Shown in pieces: positions 43,008-50,389 of a stretch of DNA of 64,000 nucleotides. The position numbers were made by a program, and so were the translations under genes. This DNA is from Janthinobacterium aquaticum (lineage in GTDB: Bacteria > Pseudomonadota > Gammaproteobacteria > Burkholderiales > Burkholderiaceae_D): assembly GCF_009208565.1 (NCBI RefSeq), contig NZ_WFLK01000002.1, positions 248,001 to 312,000 of the forward strand, written 5' to 3'. The notes under the pieces were generated by a model. It made no database searches. It was not told the origin of the DNA and saw only the letters and a program-made list of their open reading frames with translations. The first letter of the stretch is position 1. Every line of letters starts with the position of its first letter.

Positions 43008-43727
43008 ATGCATCCACATTATCTGTGGCAACAAACTTGGCAAGAGCGCCTGGTGCAGGTTTGCACGGAGGCCGAACTGATGTCCGTCATGGCACAGGCA
43101 GCAAATCAGCTCGGCTTCGAGTTCGGTGCGATCGGGATGCGCCTGCCACTGCCGCTGTCCAATCCGAAAACAGTCATGCTGAGCAACTATGCGCCGGCAT
43201 GGCGCGAACGCTATGAGACTGCACGCTATCTGAGCGTCGATCCGACAGTGGCCCATGCGGTGCTCTCCACCAGACCAGTCTTATGGTCGGATCAGGTATT
43301 CGCCCAAGCTGGTCAGTTGTGGGAGGACGCCCATGCTCATGGCCTGCGCGTCGGCTGGGCGCAACCGATGCATGACATCAAGGGCATTGCCAGCCTGCTG
43401 ACACTATCGCGCTCGCACGATGCCATCTCGCCGGCCGAATTGGGCGACAAGACGCCGCAAGTGGCCTGGCTCGCCCAGGCGGTTCACGAAACACTGGCTG
43501 GGGTGCTGGCGTCCAGGCCTGGCAGTGCAGCCGAGGTCAAGCTGACGGTACGTGAAATAGACGTGCTGCGCTGGGCCGGCGATGGCAAGACAGCTGGCGA
43601 AACAGCCGATATACTTGGTATTGCCGAACGTACGGTGGTTTTTCATATCGACAATGCCTTGCGCAGGCTAGGCGCTGGCAATAAAACGGCAGGCGTGCTC
43701 AAGGCCGCAATGCTGCGGCTGATATAG
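43008..43727 (+). CDS. LuxR-type quorum-sensing regulator without a partner synthase
   Basis: The 239-residue regulator has an N-terminal autoinducer-binding domain with the conserved W65, Y69, D78, P79, W93 and G116 that correspond to W57, Y61, D70, P71, W85 and G113 of TraR. A C-terminal LuxR HTH begins at about 175 (LTVREIDVLRWAGDGKTAGETADIL). GAGGAAG lies ten bases before ATG 43008; TTG 43005 is also possible. No LuxI gene is in the window; the adjacent acetyltransferase is an ordinary GNAT. It is a LuxR solo that may sense foreign or distantly encoded acyl-homoserine lactones. Confidence 0.87.
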   Translation: MHPHYLWQQTWQERLVQVCTEAELMSVMAQAANQLGFEFGAIGMRLPLPLSNPKTVMLSNYAPAWRERYETARYLSVDPTVAHAVLSTRPVLWSDQVFAQAGQLWEDAHAHGLRVGWAQPMHDIKGIASLLTLSRSHDAISPAELGDKTPQVAWLAQAVHETLAGVLASRPGSAAEVKLTVREIDVLRWAGDGKTAGETADILGIAERTVVFHIDNALRRLGAGNKTAGVLKAAMLRLI

Positions 43728-43815
43728 CCTGGCCTGAGCCGGGAGTGTTGCTTGCATGCGTTGTAAGATGTGCGGCTCATGCTTTCACTATTGAAAGATA
43801 AAGGTAATTCCCGGT

Positions 43816-44277
43816 ATGCCATTCCAGACTCCGACAGTGGTGCTGACACCGGCCCAGCTTGGCGATGCCGAGGCGCTCGTCGCACTGCGTATCGAGGCCA
43901 TGCGCGACAGCCTTCAGCGCATAGGGCGCTTCGATCCCGTACGCGCCAGAGACCGGTTCTTGTCCGGCTATGTGCCGCAGCACACGCGCCATATCGACAG
44001 CGAAGGCAAACGCGTCGGCTTTGTTGTCGTCAAGCCGCAGCCGGACGTCATGCTGCTCGACCACCTTTATATTCATCCCGCTCATCAGGGCAAGCGTATC
44101 GGCGCCGCCGTGCTCGCCCGAGTTATCGAGGAAGCGGCAGCGGCGGACCTGCCGGTGCGGGTGGGCGCCCTGCGCGGCAGCGATTCAAACCGTTTTTACC
44201 TGCGGCACGGGTTCGGGCTGATCGAGGCTGGAGAATTCGATCACTATTATCTTCGACCGTGTGCAAGCCCGGCCTGA
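43816..44277 (+). CDS. GNAT-family acetyltransferase
   Basis: The 153-residue protein has the acetyl-CoA motif HLYIHPAHQGKRIGAAVLARV (about residues 76-96), and a RGSDSNRFYLRHGF segment. AAAGGTAA precedes ATG 43816. It lies 88 bases after the LuxR solo. It does not have LuxI features. The substrate is unknown. Confidence 0.85.
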   Translation: MPFQTPTVVLTPAQLGDAEALVALRIEAMRDSLQRIGRFDPVRARDRFLSGYVPQHTRHIDSEGKRVGFVVVKPQPDVMLLDHLYIHPAHQGKRIGAAVLARVIEEAAAADLPVRVGALRGSDSNRFYLRHGFGLIEAGEFDHYYLRPCASPA

Positions 44278-44346
44278 ACCACTGGGATCACTTGCGCTCT
44301 GGTATCGAGGGCGTGAGATAACGGGTACTTGCCAGGCCGATATGCA

Positions 44347-44363
44347 TTGGTACGCTTCTTGCT
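44347..44363 (+). promoter_or_regulatory. Sigma-54 promoter candidate upstream of nasT
   Basis: TTGGTACGCTTCTTGCT matches the RpoN consensus YTGGCACGRNNNTTGCW at all but two positions. The GG at -24 (44349-44350) and GC at -12 (44361-44362) are separated by the required ten bases. The start of transcription would be near 44374, about 29 bases before nasT. A sigma-54 promoter is expected for nitrogen-regulated genes. Confidence 0.65.
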
Positions 44364-44402
44364 GATAAGGCAGACATTGTTTGCATACAGGCCACACCAC
44401 CC

Positions 44403-45059
44403 ATGACGCCCAGACCGACATTGTCCTCCCCGCTGCGCAAGCTGCGCATTGTGGTGGTCAATACCCTGATACACCCTGGCGACGAACATGACGCGTCGCT
44501 GCAGCTGCAAGCGCAGCGCGGCAATGCCTTGCGCATCGGCCTGCTTGAATCGGGCTACGATATCATCGCTTCCTTGCCGGCCGACCTGTACCTGCCTGAG
44601 CGCATTGCCCAGTTGCAGCCCGACATGATCATCGTCGATGCCGAGTCCGATGCACGCGATGTGCTCGAGCATATCGTGATTGCCACGCGCGACGAGCGCC
44701 GGCCCATCGTGCTGTTTACCGAAGATGGTGCCACCGACAGCATCGATGCGGCGATGGCGGCCGGCGTGTCGGCCTATATCGTGGCCGGGCTGCATGCCGA
44801 GCGCATTGCACCAGTGCTCAATGTGGCGCTGGCGCGTTTTCGCCAGGAGGCCAAGCTGCGCGCCGAACTCGATGACACGCGCCACAAGCTGGCCGAGCGC
44901 AAGGTGATCGAGCGCGCCAAGGGCCTCCTGATGACGCACCATGGCTTGAGCGAAGACCAGGCTTACCAGCGCCTGCGCAGCATGGCCATGAACAAAAAGC
45001 TCAGGCTGGCCGAGATAGCCCAGCGCATTATCGACGTGGAGGACTTGCTGGGAGGATAA
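44403..45059 (+). CDS. nasT: NasT-type ANTAR antitermination response regulator
   Basis: The 218-residue protein joins a receiver-like domain (about 13-140, with DMIIVDAESDARDVLEH) and a C-terminal RNA-binding ANTAR domain (from about 150; KVIERAKGLLMTHHGLSEDQAYQRLRSMAM is the core). NasT binds leader RNA hairpins of nitrate-assimilation genes and prevents termination. It is controlled by the nitrate sensor NasS, encoded 133 bases downstream. In Azotobacter and Pseudomonas nasS normally comes first, so the order here is reversed. The ribosome binding site is poor. A sigma-54 promoter candidate lies upstream. Confidence 0.92.
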   Translation: MTPRPTLSSPLRKLRIVVVNTLIHPGDEHDASLQLQAQRGNALRIGLLESGYDIIASLPADLYLPERIAQLQPDMIIVDAESDARDVLEHIVIATRDERRPIVLFTEDGATDSIDAAMAAGVSAYIVAGLHAERIAPVLNVALARFRQEAKLRAELDDTRHKLAERKVIERAKGLLMTHHGLSEDQAYQRLRSMAMNKKLRLAEIAQRIIDVEDLLGG

Positions 45060-45068
45060 TCTGTCCAA

Positions 45069-45116
45069 TTTGGTGCGGGGCACCAAACGGGTGCAGGGTG
45101 GCCGCGTTGTCGCGGC
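45069..45116 (+). ncRNA. Tandem hairpins between nasT and nasS
   Basis: TTTGGTGC-GGG-GCACCAAA (45069-45087) is a perfect eight-base stem. GCCGCG-TTGT-CGCGGC (45101-45116) is a second hairpin 13 bases on. ANTAR target RNAs are paired hairpins with hexanucleotide loops carrying A at position 1 and G at 4. These loops do not match that rule, so a NasT target is only possible. They could also be an intercistronic attenuator. Confidence 0.35.
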
Positions 45117-45192
45117 ACAGTGCGGGATGCAGGATGGCACGCTCCTTGCTGGACACACTACAAGACGAAGTTTGCGATTGAGGAAAAGCAGC

Positions 45193-46350
45193 ATGACTGA
45201 GGTAACGCGCAAGTTGGTGCCGGAAAAACAGACAGTACGTATCGGCTACCTGCCGCTGACCGATTGCGCCTCGCTGGTGATGGCCTCGAAACTGGGCTTC
45301 GACGAGCGTCATGGCATCAAGATCGAGCTGAGCCGCGAGATGTCGTGGGCTGGCGTGCGCGACAAGCTGGCCAGCGGCGAACTCGACGCCGCCCATGTGC
45401 TGTACGGGCTGGTCTATGGCGTGCAGGCTGGCATCGGCGGCCAGCGGCGCGACATGGCGGTGCTGATGAACCTGAACCAGAACGGGCAGGCGATAACCGT
45501 TTCGGGCGAACTGGGCCGCGCCGGCGTCATCGACGGTGCGTCGCTGGCGCGCCAGGTGCGCGCCTCCAGGCACCTGCCGACGCTGGCGCATACTTTCCCG
45601 ACCGGCAACCATGCGATGCTGCTGCAATACTGGCTGGCGGCGCAGGGCATCGATCCGCTGCGCGACGTGCGCGTGATGACGGTGCCGCCGTCGCAGATGG
45701 TGGCGGCGCTGCGCACCGGGCAGCTCGATGGCTATTGCGCCGGCGAGCCGTGGGGCTACAAGGCCATCGTCGATGGCGTGGGCGTCACGCTGGCCTCCAG
45801 CAGCGCGGTCTGGCCCGATCACCCGGGCAAGGTGCTCGGTACCAGCGCCGCCTTTGCCCAGCAGCATCCCAATACCTGCCGCGCCCTGATTGCCGCCGTG
45901 CTTGAAGCGGGGCGCTGGATCGACGCCAGCGAAGTGAACCGTCTGCAGATGGCCGCCACGCTGGCCGCTCCCGAGTTCCTCAACACCCAGCCGGAACTGC
46001 TGGCGCCGCGCCTGCTGGGCCACTACCAGGACGGCCTGGGCAAGACCTGGAACGATGGCGGGCGGCTGCGCTTTTATGGCGACGGCGCCGTCAATTTCCC
46101 GTATTTGTCGGACGGCATGTGGTTTACCAGTCAGCATCGACGGTGGGGCCTGCTGCGTGACGAACCCGATTACCTGGGCATGGCGCGCCAGGTCAACCGC
46201 ATCGACCTGTATCGCCAGGCGGCCGAAATCACGGGCACGCCGCTGCCGGCAGGCGCCATGCGCGCCTCGGTACTGTGCGATGGCGTGCGCTGGGACGGCA
46301 GCGATCCGGAAGCGTATGCCGCTGCATTTGGCATCGGTCATTTATTTTAA
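45193..46350 (+). CDS. nasS: NasS-type nitrate sensor, CmpA/NrtA-like
   Basis: The 385-residue protein has the CmpA/NrtA nitrate-binding fold: VRIGYLPLTDCASLVMASKLGF at the start, GQLDGYCAGEPWGYKAI in the middle. It has no signal peptide, unlike transporter binding proteins, which is the mark of NasS, the cytoplasmic partner that holds NasT until nitrate or nitrite binds. GAGGAAAAG precedes ATG 45193; the frame extends 41 codons upstream through the hairpins. The sirohaem gene follows after eleven bases. Confidence 0.88.
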   Translation: MTEVTRKLVPEKQTVRIGYLPLTDCASLVMASKLGFDERHGIKIELSREMSWAGVRDKLASGELDAAHVLYGLVYGVQAGIGGQRRDMAVLMNLNQNGQAITVSGELGRAGVIDGASLARQVRASRHLPTLAHTFPTGNHAMLLQYWLAAQGIDPLRDVRVMTVPPSQMVAALRTGQLDGYCAGEPWGYKAIVDGVGVTLASSSAVWPDHPGKVLGTSAAFAQQHPNTCRALIAAVLEAGRWIDASEVNRLQMAATLAAPEFLNTQPELLAPRLLGHYQDGLGKTWNDGGRLRFYGDGAVNFPYLSDGMWFTSQHRRWGLLRDEPDYLGMARQVNRIDLYRQAAEITGTPLPAGAMRASVLCDGVRWDGSDPEAYAAAFGIGHLF

Positions 46351-46361
46351 AGGGAGCACCC

Positions 46362-47159
46362 ATGAACCAACAATGTCTGCATGCCGGCTGCGTTACGCTG
46401 GTCGGCGCCGGCCCCGGCGACCCGGAACTGCTGACGCTCAAGGCCGTCAAGGCGATAGCCGCGGCCGATGTGCTGCTGATCGACGACCTGGTCAATCCCG
46501 AGGTGTTGGTGCATGCGGCGCCGGATGTGCGCGTGATCGAGGTGGGCAAGCGCGGCGGCTGTGCCTCAACCCCGCAGGCCTTTATCGAGCGCCTGATGCT
46601 GGCCGAAGCGCAGGCCGGCAAGCAGGTGGTGCGCCTGAAAGGGGGAGACCCGTATCTGTTCGGGCGCGGCGGCGAGGAGCGCGCCATGCTGCGCAGCCAT
46701 GGCATAGAAGTCGAGGTGATTCCCGGCATTAGCAGCGGCCTGGCGGCGCCCACGGCCATCGGCGTGCCGCTCACGCACCGTCACTGGAGCCAGGGCGCCG
46801 TGTTTGTCACCGGCCATGGCAAGGACGCGGCGTCCGAGCCGAACTGGGCCGCGCTGGCGCAAAGCCGGCTGACACTGGTCATCTATATGGGCGTGGCGAG
46901 GGTAGCGTCAATCCAGGCGGGGCTGCTGGCTGGCGGCATGGCGCCGCACACGCCGGTGGCGGTGGTGCAGTCGGCCAGCCGCGCCGCGCAGCGCCAGTTG
47001 CTGACCACGCTGCAGGAATTGCCGGCGGCGCTTGCTGCCAGCGGCCTGGCCAGTCCCAGCATTATCGTGGTCGGCGAGGTGGTGCGCTGCGCCGATGCCT
47101 GGTCGGCAGGACAGGACAGCGAGGCAGCGCCGGCGCTGCTGGAGCAGGCTGGCGGGTAG
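46362..47159 (+). CDS. cobA: Uroporphyrinogen-III C-methyltransferase
   Basis: The 265-residue enzyme methylates uroporphyrinogen III to precorrin-2, the route to sirohaem and cobalamin. Signature blocks are VTLVGAGPGDPELLTLKA (residues 10-27), VVRLKGGDPYLFGRGGEE (about 86-103) and GISSGLAAPTAIGVPLTHR. AGGGAG precedes ATG 46362. Its place behind nasS points to sirohaem supply for nitrite reductase. It has no CysG dehydrogenase domain. Confidence 0.92.
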   Translation: MNQQCLHAGCVTLVGAGPGDPELLTLKAVKAIAAADVLLIDDLVNPEVLVHAAPDVRVIEVGKRGGCASTPQAFIERLMLAEAQAGKQVVRLKGGDPYLFGRGGEERAMLRSHGIEVEVIPGISSGLAAPTAIGVPLTHRHWSQGAVFVTGHGKDAASEPNWAALAQSRLTLVIYMGVARVASIQAGLLAGGMAPHTPVAVVQSASRAAQRQLLTTLQELPAALAASGLASPSIIVVGEVVRCADAWSAGQDSEAAPALLEQAGG

Positions 47160-47304
47160 AGATACAGGCGCCGCCGGGTAACGTGTCCGGCAGCAGTGTG
47201 GCTTTTTTCGCATCGGGTGTGCTTGGTAACCGGGCTTTGATAGTATTCTGTTGTCAGGCGGGCAGCGGCCCGTTTTTACAGACCCGGTTTGGAAGCGATC
47301 GAGT

Positions 47305-50300
47305 ATGCATACGCTGAGCACGCGCTGGACGGCATCGAATTTTCGGCTATGGGCCGGCGGCCTGCTGCTGGCGATGATCATAGGCGCCAGTCTGTATGTG
47401 GGCGCCTTGCGCACCATCGACGACGATGCGCGCCAGCGCTTTGAAAACCTGACCTACGGTGCGCAGCAGTCGCTGGTGGCGCGCGTGAAAAGCTATTCCG
47501 ACCTGCTGCGCGGCCTCGAAGCGCTGTTTCGCAGCAGCAACGGGCTCACGCGCAAGCAGTTTCACGACTATGTCGGCGGCCTCGATACTGCGCGCCAGTT
47601 TCCCGCCATCGAATCGATGAACTACGCCGTGCATGTGAGCGCCGCCGGGCGCGAGGCTTACATCGCAGGCGTGCGCGGCGACGATAGTTTGCATCCGGGC
47701 GGCTATCCCGACTTCACCATTCGTCCCAAGGGTGAGCGCAGCCAATACACGGTGCTCGACTACCTGGAGCCCGATACGCTGATGGCCGAGCGCCATGGCG
47801 TCGATATCGGCGCCACCGAGGCGGTGGCCGAGGCGCTGGCGCAGGCGCGCGACAGCGGCCAGATCAGCGCTTCGGGCAAACCCATCATGATCAAGGGGCC
47901 GCCGCAGTTCCTGGCGCTGGGCATGCGCCTGCCCGTGTACCGCAACGGCATGCCGCGCGATACCGTGGCGCAGCGCCGCGCCGCCTATATCGGCTCGGTC
48001 GGCATCGGTTTTGGCGTGGCGCGACTGGTGCGCAGCGCGCTGGAAGGCAGTGCACTTGAGCCGGTACACCTGACCCTGTATGGCGCTGCGACGCCAGCCG
48101 ATACCGGCAACGCGCTGAGCATACAAGCGGGCGACTGGCTGCTGTTCAGCGATGGCGCCGAGTCGAAGTCAGGCCCACCCTTGCCCGGTAGCGACAGCCG
48201 CTATTTTGACCAGGTGCTGCCGATCGACTATCACGGCAGCATCTGGAAGGCGCATTTCCGCGTTGCCAAGAGCGAGTTGTACAGCCCTTTTGACCGTTTT
48301 CTGCCCGGCCTGGCGCTGGCGGTGGGGGTGTTTGGCACGCTGCTCGCTTATGGGTATCTGCTGACGCTGTACCGTTCGCGCCGCAACGCCATCGTGCAGC
48401 GCGCGCTGCTCGATACCGTGCTCGATAGCGTTGACGCGTATGTCTACATGAAAGATGCTGACCGGCGCTTCGTGTATGTCAACGCGAGCGTGCTGCGCAT
48501 CCTTGAGCAACCGGCCAGCCAGATTGTCGGCAAGCACGCCAGCGAGTTGATGTCTGCCAGTTCGGCGGCTGTCATCGATGGGATCGAACAGCGGGTGTAT
48601 GAAGACGGCACCAAATACGTGGGCGAGGAGCGCCATGTCGATGCCGACGGGCGCGTGCACCACCTGTGGAGCGTCAAGGTGCCGCTGGGCCTGCCTGGCC
48701 CGGTCACCGGCATGATCGGCTTGTCCACCGATGTCAGCGAACTGCATCGTCTGAAAGAGCAGGCCGACGCCGCCAACCGCGCCAAGAGCGACTTCCTGTC
48801 GAACATGAGCCATGAAATCCGCACGCCGATGAACAGCATTATCGGCATGGCGCACCTGGCGCTCAAGTCGGTGGCCGATGCGCGCCAGCGCGACTATCTG
48901 CAAAAAATCTATCATTCGGGCCAGCATCTGCTCGGTCTGATCAACCATATCCTCGATTTTTCCAAGATCGAAGCCGGCAAGCTGGAGCTCGAAGTGCGCG
49001 ACTTCCGGCTCGATACCCTGCTGGCCAATGTATCGAGCCAGCTGGGCGAGGCCGCTGCGGCGCGCGGCCTCACGCTGCAGTTCGACATCGCGCCCGGCAT
49101 GGCGCAGCGCTGGTGCGGCGACCCGCTGCGTCTCGAGCAGATATTGCTCAACCTGACCAGCAACGCCATCAAGTTTTCCGAGCACGACAGCATCTTCGTG
49201 CGGGTGCGCCAGGTCGACGCGCGCGAGGCCCGGGCCACCTTGCGCTTCGAGGTGCAGGACCGCGGCATCGGCATGAGTCCACAGGAAGTGGCGCAGCTGT
49301 TCCGCTCTTTCCACCAGGCCGATCCGTCGACCACGCGAAAATATGGCGGCACCGGCCTGGGGCTGGTGATCAGCAAGCAACTGGCCGAACTGATGCAAGG
49401 CACGGTGGGCGTGGAAAGCCAGCCGGGACTGGGCAGCACCTTCTGGTTTACCGCCCGGCTGCAGCCTTACCTGGGCGCACCGCAGGACAGCAGCGGCGAG
49501 GCGCCGCAGATGATTGAAGCGATACGCGGCGCGAAGATCCTGCTGGTGGAAGACAATCTGTTCAGCCAGCAGGTCGGCTGCGAATTGCTCGAAGACGCCG
49601 GTGCGGTGGTGCACGTGGCCGGCAACGGCCACGAGGCACTCGAACTGGTGCGCCAGCACCGCTACGACTGCGTGCTGATGGACGTGCAGATGCCGGAAAT
49701 GGACGGCTTCGAGGCGACCCGCCGCATCCGCGCCGATCCGGCCCTGGCGGGCCTTCTGGTGATCGCCATGACGGCCAACGCCGGCAGCGAAGACCGCGCA
49801 CGCTGTCTGGCGGCGGGCATGGACGAATTCGTCACCAAGCCGATCGCGCCCAATCTGCTGATGCACCTGCTGGCCAAATGGTTCCGCCTGCGCGGGCTGG
49901 CGGGGCAGAGCCAGGCTGCGGCGCCGGCAACTGGCGCCGTGCCGGGCGGCGCCGGGCGCAATATGGCGGTGCTCGACCTGCAGTCGCTGGCCACCACCTT
50001 CAGCAACGATCCGCTCAAGATGCGCAAGTATGCGCAGCTGTTCCTCGATACCGCCCGCGCCGGCCTGGCCGAAATGGAGCAGGCGCTGGCGCTGGAAGAC
50101 CTGGGGCGCCTGGCCGATCTTGGCCACCGCAGCAAATCGTCGGCGTTGGCGGTGGGCGCCAACGCCTTTGCCGCGCTGTGCACGGCCATCGAAGGCTTGC
50201 GCCGCGATGGCGACCTGATTAAGGCGCGCGCGCTGGTCTCGGCGGCAGGCCCGGCGCTGGCGCAGGTAGCCGAGCAAATTTCGCTCGATTTTGCCGTCAG

Positions 50301-50313
50301 CGACACACCTTGA
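47305..50313 (+). CDS. CHASE/PAS hybrid histidine kinase with receiver and HPt domains
   Basis: This 1002-residue membrane kinase has TM1 at 14-35, a periplasmic CHASE-type sensor from about 70 to 250, TM2 at about 332-355, a PAS domain at about 370-490 (YVYMKDADRRFVYVN), a HisKA domain with H503 (SHEIRTPMNS), an ATPase domain at about 610-735 (GTGLGLVISKQLAELM), a receiver with D793 (LMDVQMPEMDG), and a C-terminal HPt domain with H941 (LGHRSKSSALA). It can run a full phosphorelay but no response regulator is adjacent. ATG 47305 follows GGAAG. Periplasmic ligand and output are unknown. Confidence 0.88.
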   Translation: MHTLSTRWTASNFRLWAGGLLLAMIIGASLYVGALRTIDDDARQRFENLTYGAQQSLVARVKSYSDLLRGLEALFRSSNGLTRKQFHDYVGGLDTARQFPAIESMNYAVHVSAAGREAYIAGVRGDDSLHPGGYPDFTIRPKGERSQYTVLDYLEPDTLMAERHGVDIGATEAVAEALAQARDSGQISASGKPIMIKGPPQFLALGMRLPVYRNGMPRDTVAQRRAAYIGSVGIGFGVARLVRSALEGSALEPVHLTLYGAATPADTGNALSIQAGDWLLFSDGAESKSGPPLPGSDSRYFDQVLPIDYHGSIWKAHFRVAKSELYSPFDRFLPGLALAVGVFGTLLAYGYLLTLYRSRRNAIVQRALLDTVLDSVDAYVYMKDADRRFVYVNASVLRILEQPASQIVGKHASELMSASSAAVIDGIEQRVYEDGTKYVGEERHVDADGRVHHLWSVKVPLGLPGPVTGMIGLSTDVSELHRLKEQADAANRAKSDFLSNMSHEIRTPMNSIIGMAHLALKSVADARQRDYLQKIYHSGQHLLGLINHILDFSKIEAGKLELEVRDFRLDTLLANVSSQLGEAAAARGLTLQFDIAPGMAQRWCGDPLRLEQILLNLTSNAIKFSEHDSIFVRVRQVDAREARATLRFEVQDRGIGMSPQEVAQLFRSFHQADPSTTRKYGGTGLGLVISKQLAELMQGTVGVESQPGLGSTFWFTARLQPYLGAPQDSSGEAPQMIEAIRGAKILLVEDNLFSQQVGCELLEDAGAVVHVAGNGHEALELVRQHRYDCVLMDVQMPEMDGFEATRRIRADPALAGLLVIAMTANAGSEDRARCLAAGMDEFVTKPIAPNLLMHLLAKWFRLRGLAGQSQAAAPATGAVPGGAGRNMAVLDLQSLATTFSNDPLKMRKYAQLFLDTARAGLAEMEQALALEDLGRLADLGHRSKSSALAVGANAFAALCTAIEGLRRDGDLIKARALVSAAGPALAQVAEQISLDFAVSDTP

Positions 50314-50389
50314 CGCCCAGCTGCGGCGATAATACGGTTTTGCGCTGCCGGCCTTGCCGGCCGGTGGCGCGGCAACCGATCGGAACCGC

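Noticed and set aside
43816..44277. Acetyltransferase next to the LuxR solo considered as a LuxI-type synthase
   Set aside because: The fold is an ordinary GNAT with the HQGKRIG-type acetyl-CoA loop and lacks the conserved arginine and acidic residues of LuxI.
47259..47277. CGGGC-AGCG-GCCCG followed by TTTTT considered as a terminator after cobA
   Set aside because: The stem is only five bases and lies directly in the leader of the hybrid kinase gene. It may be weak or incidental, so it was not listed.
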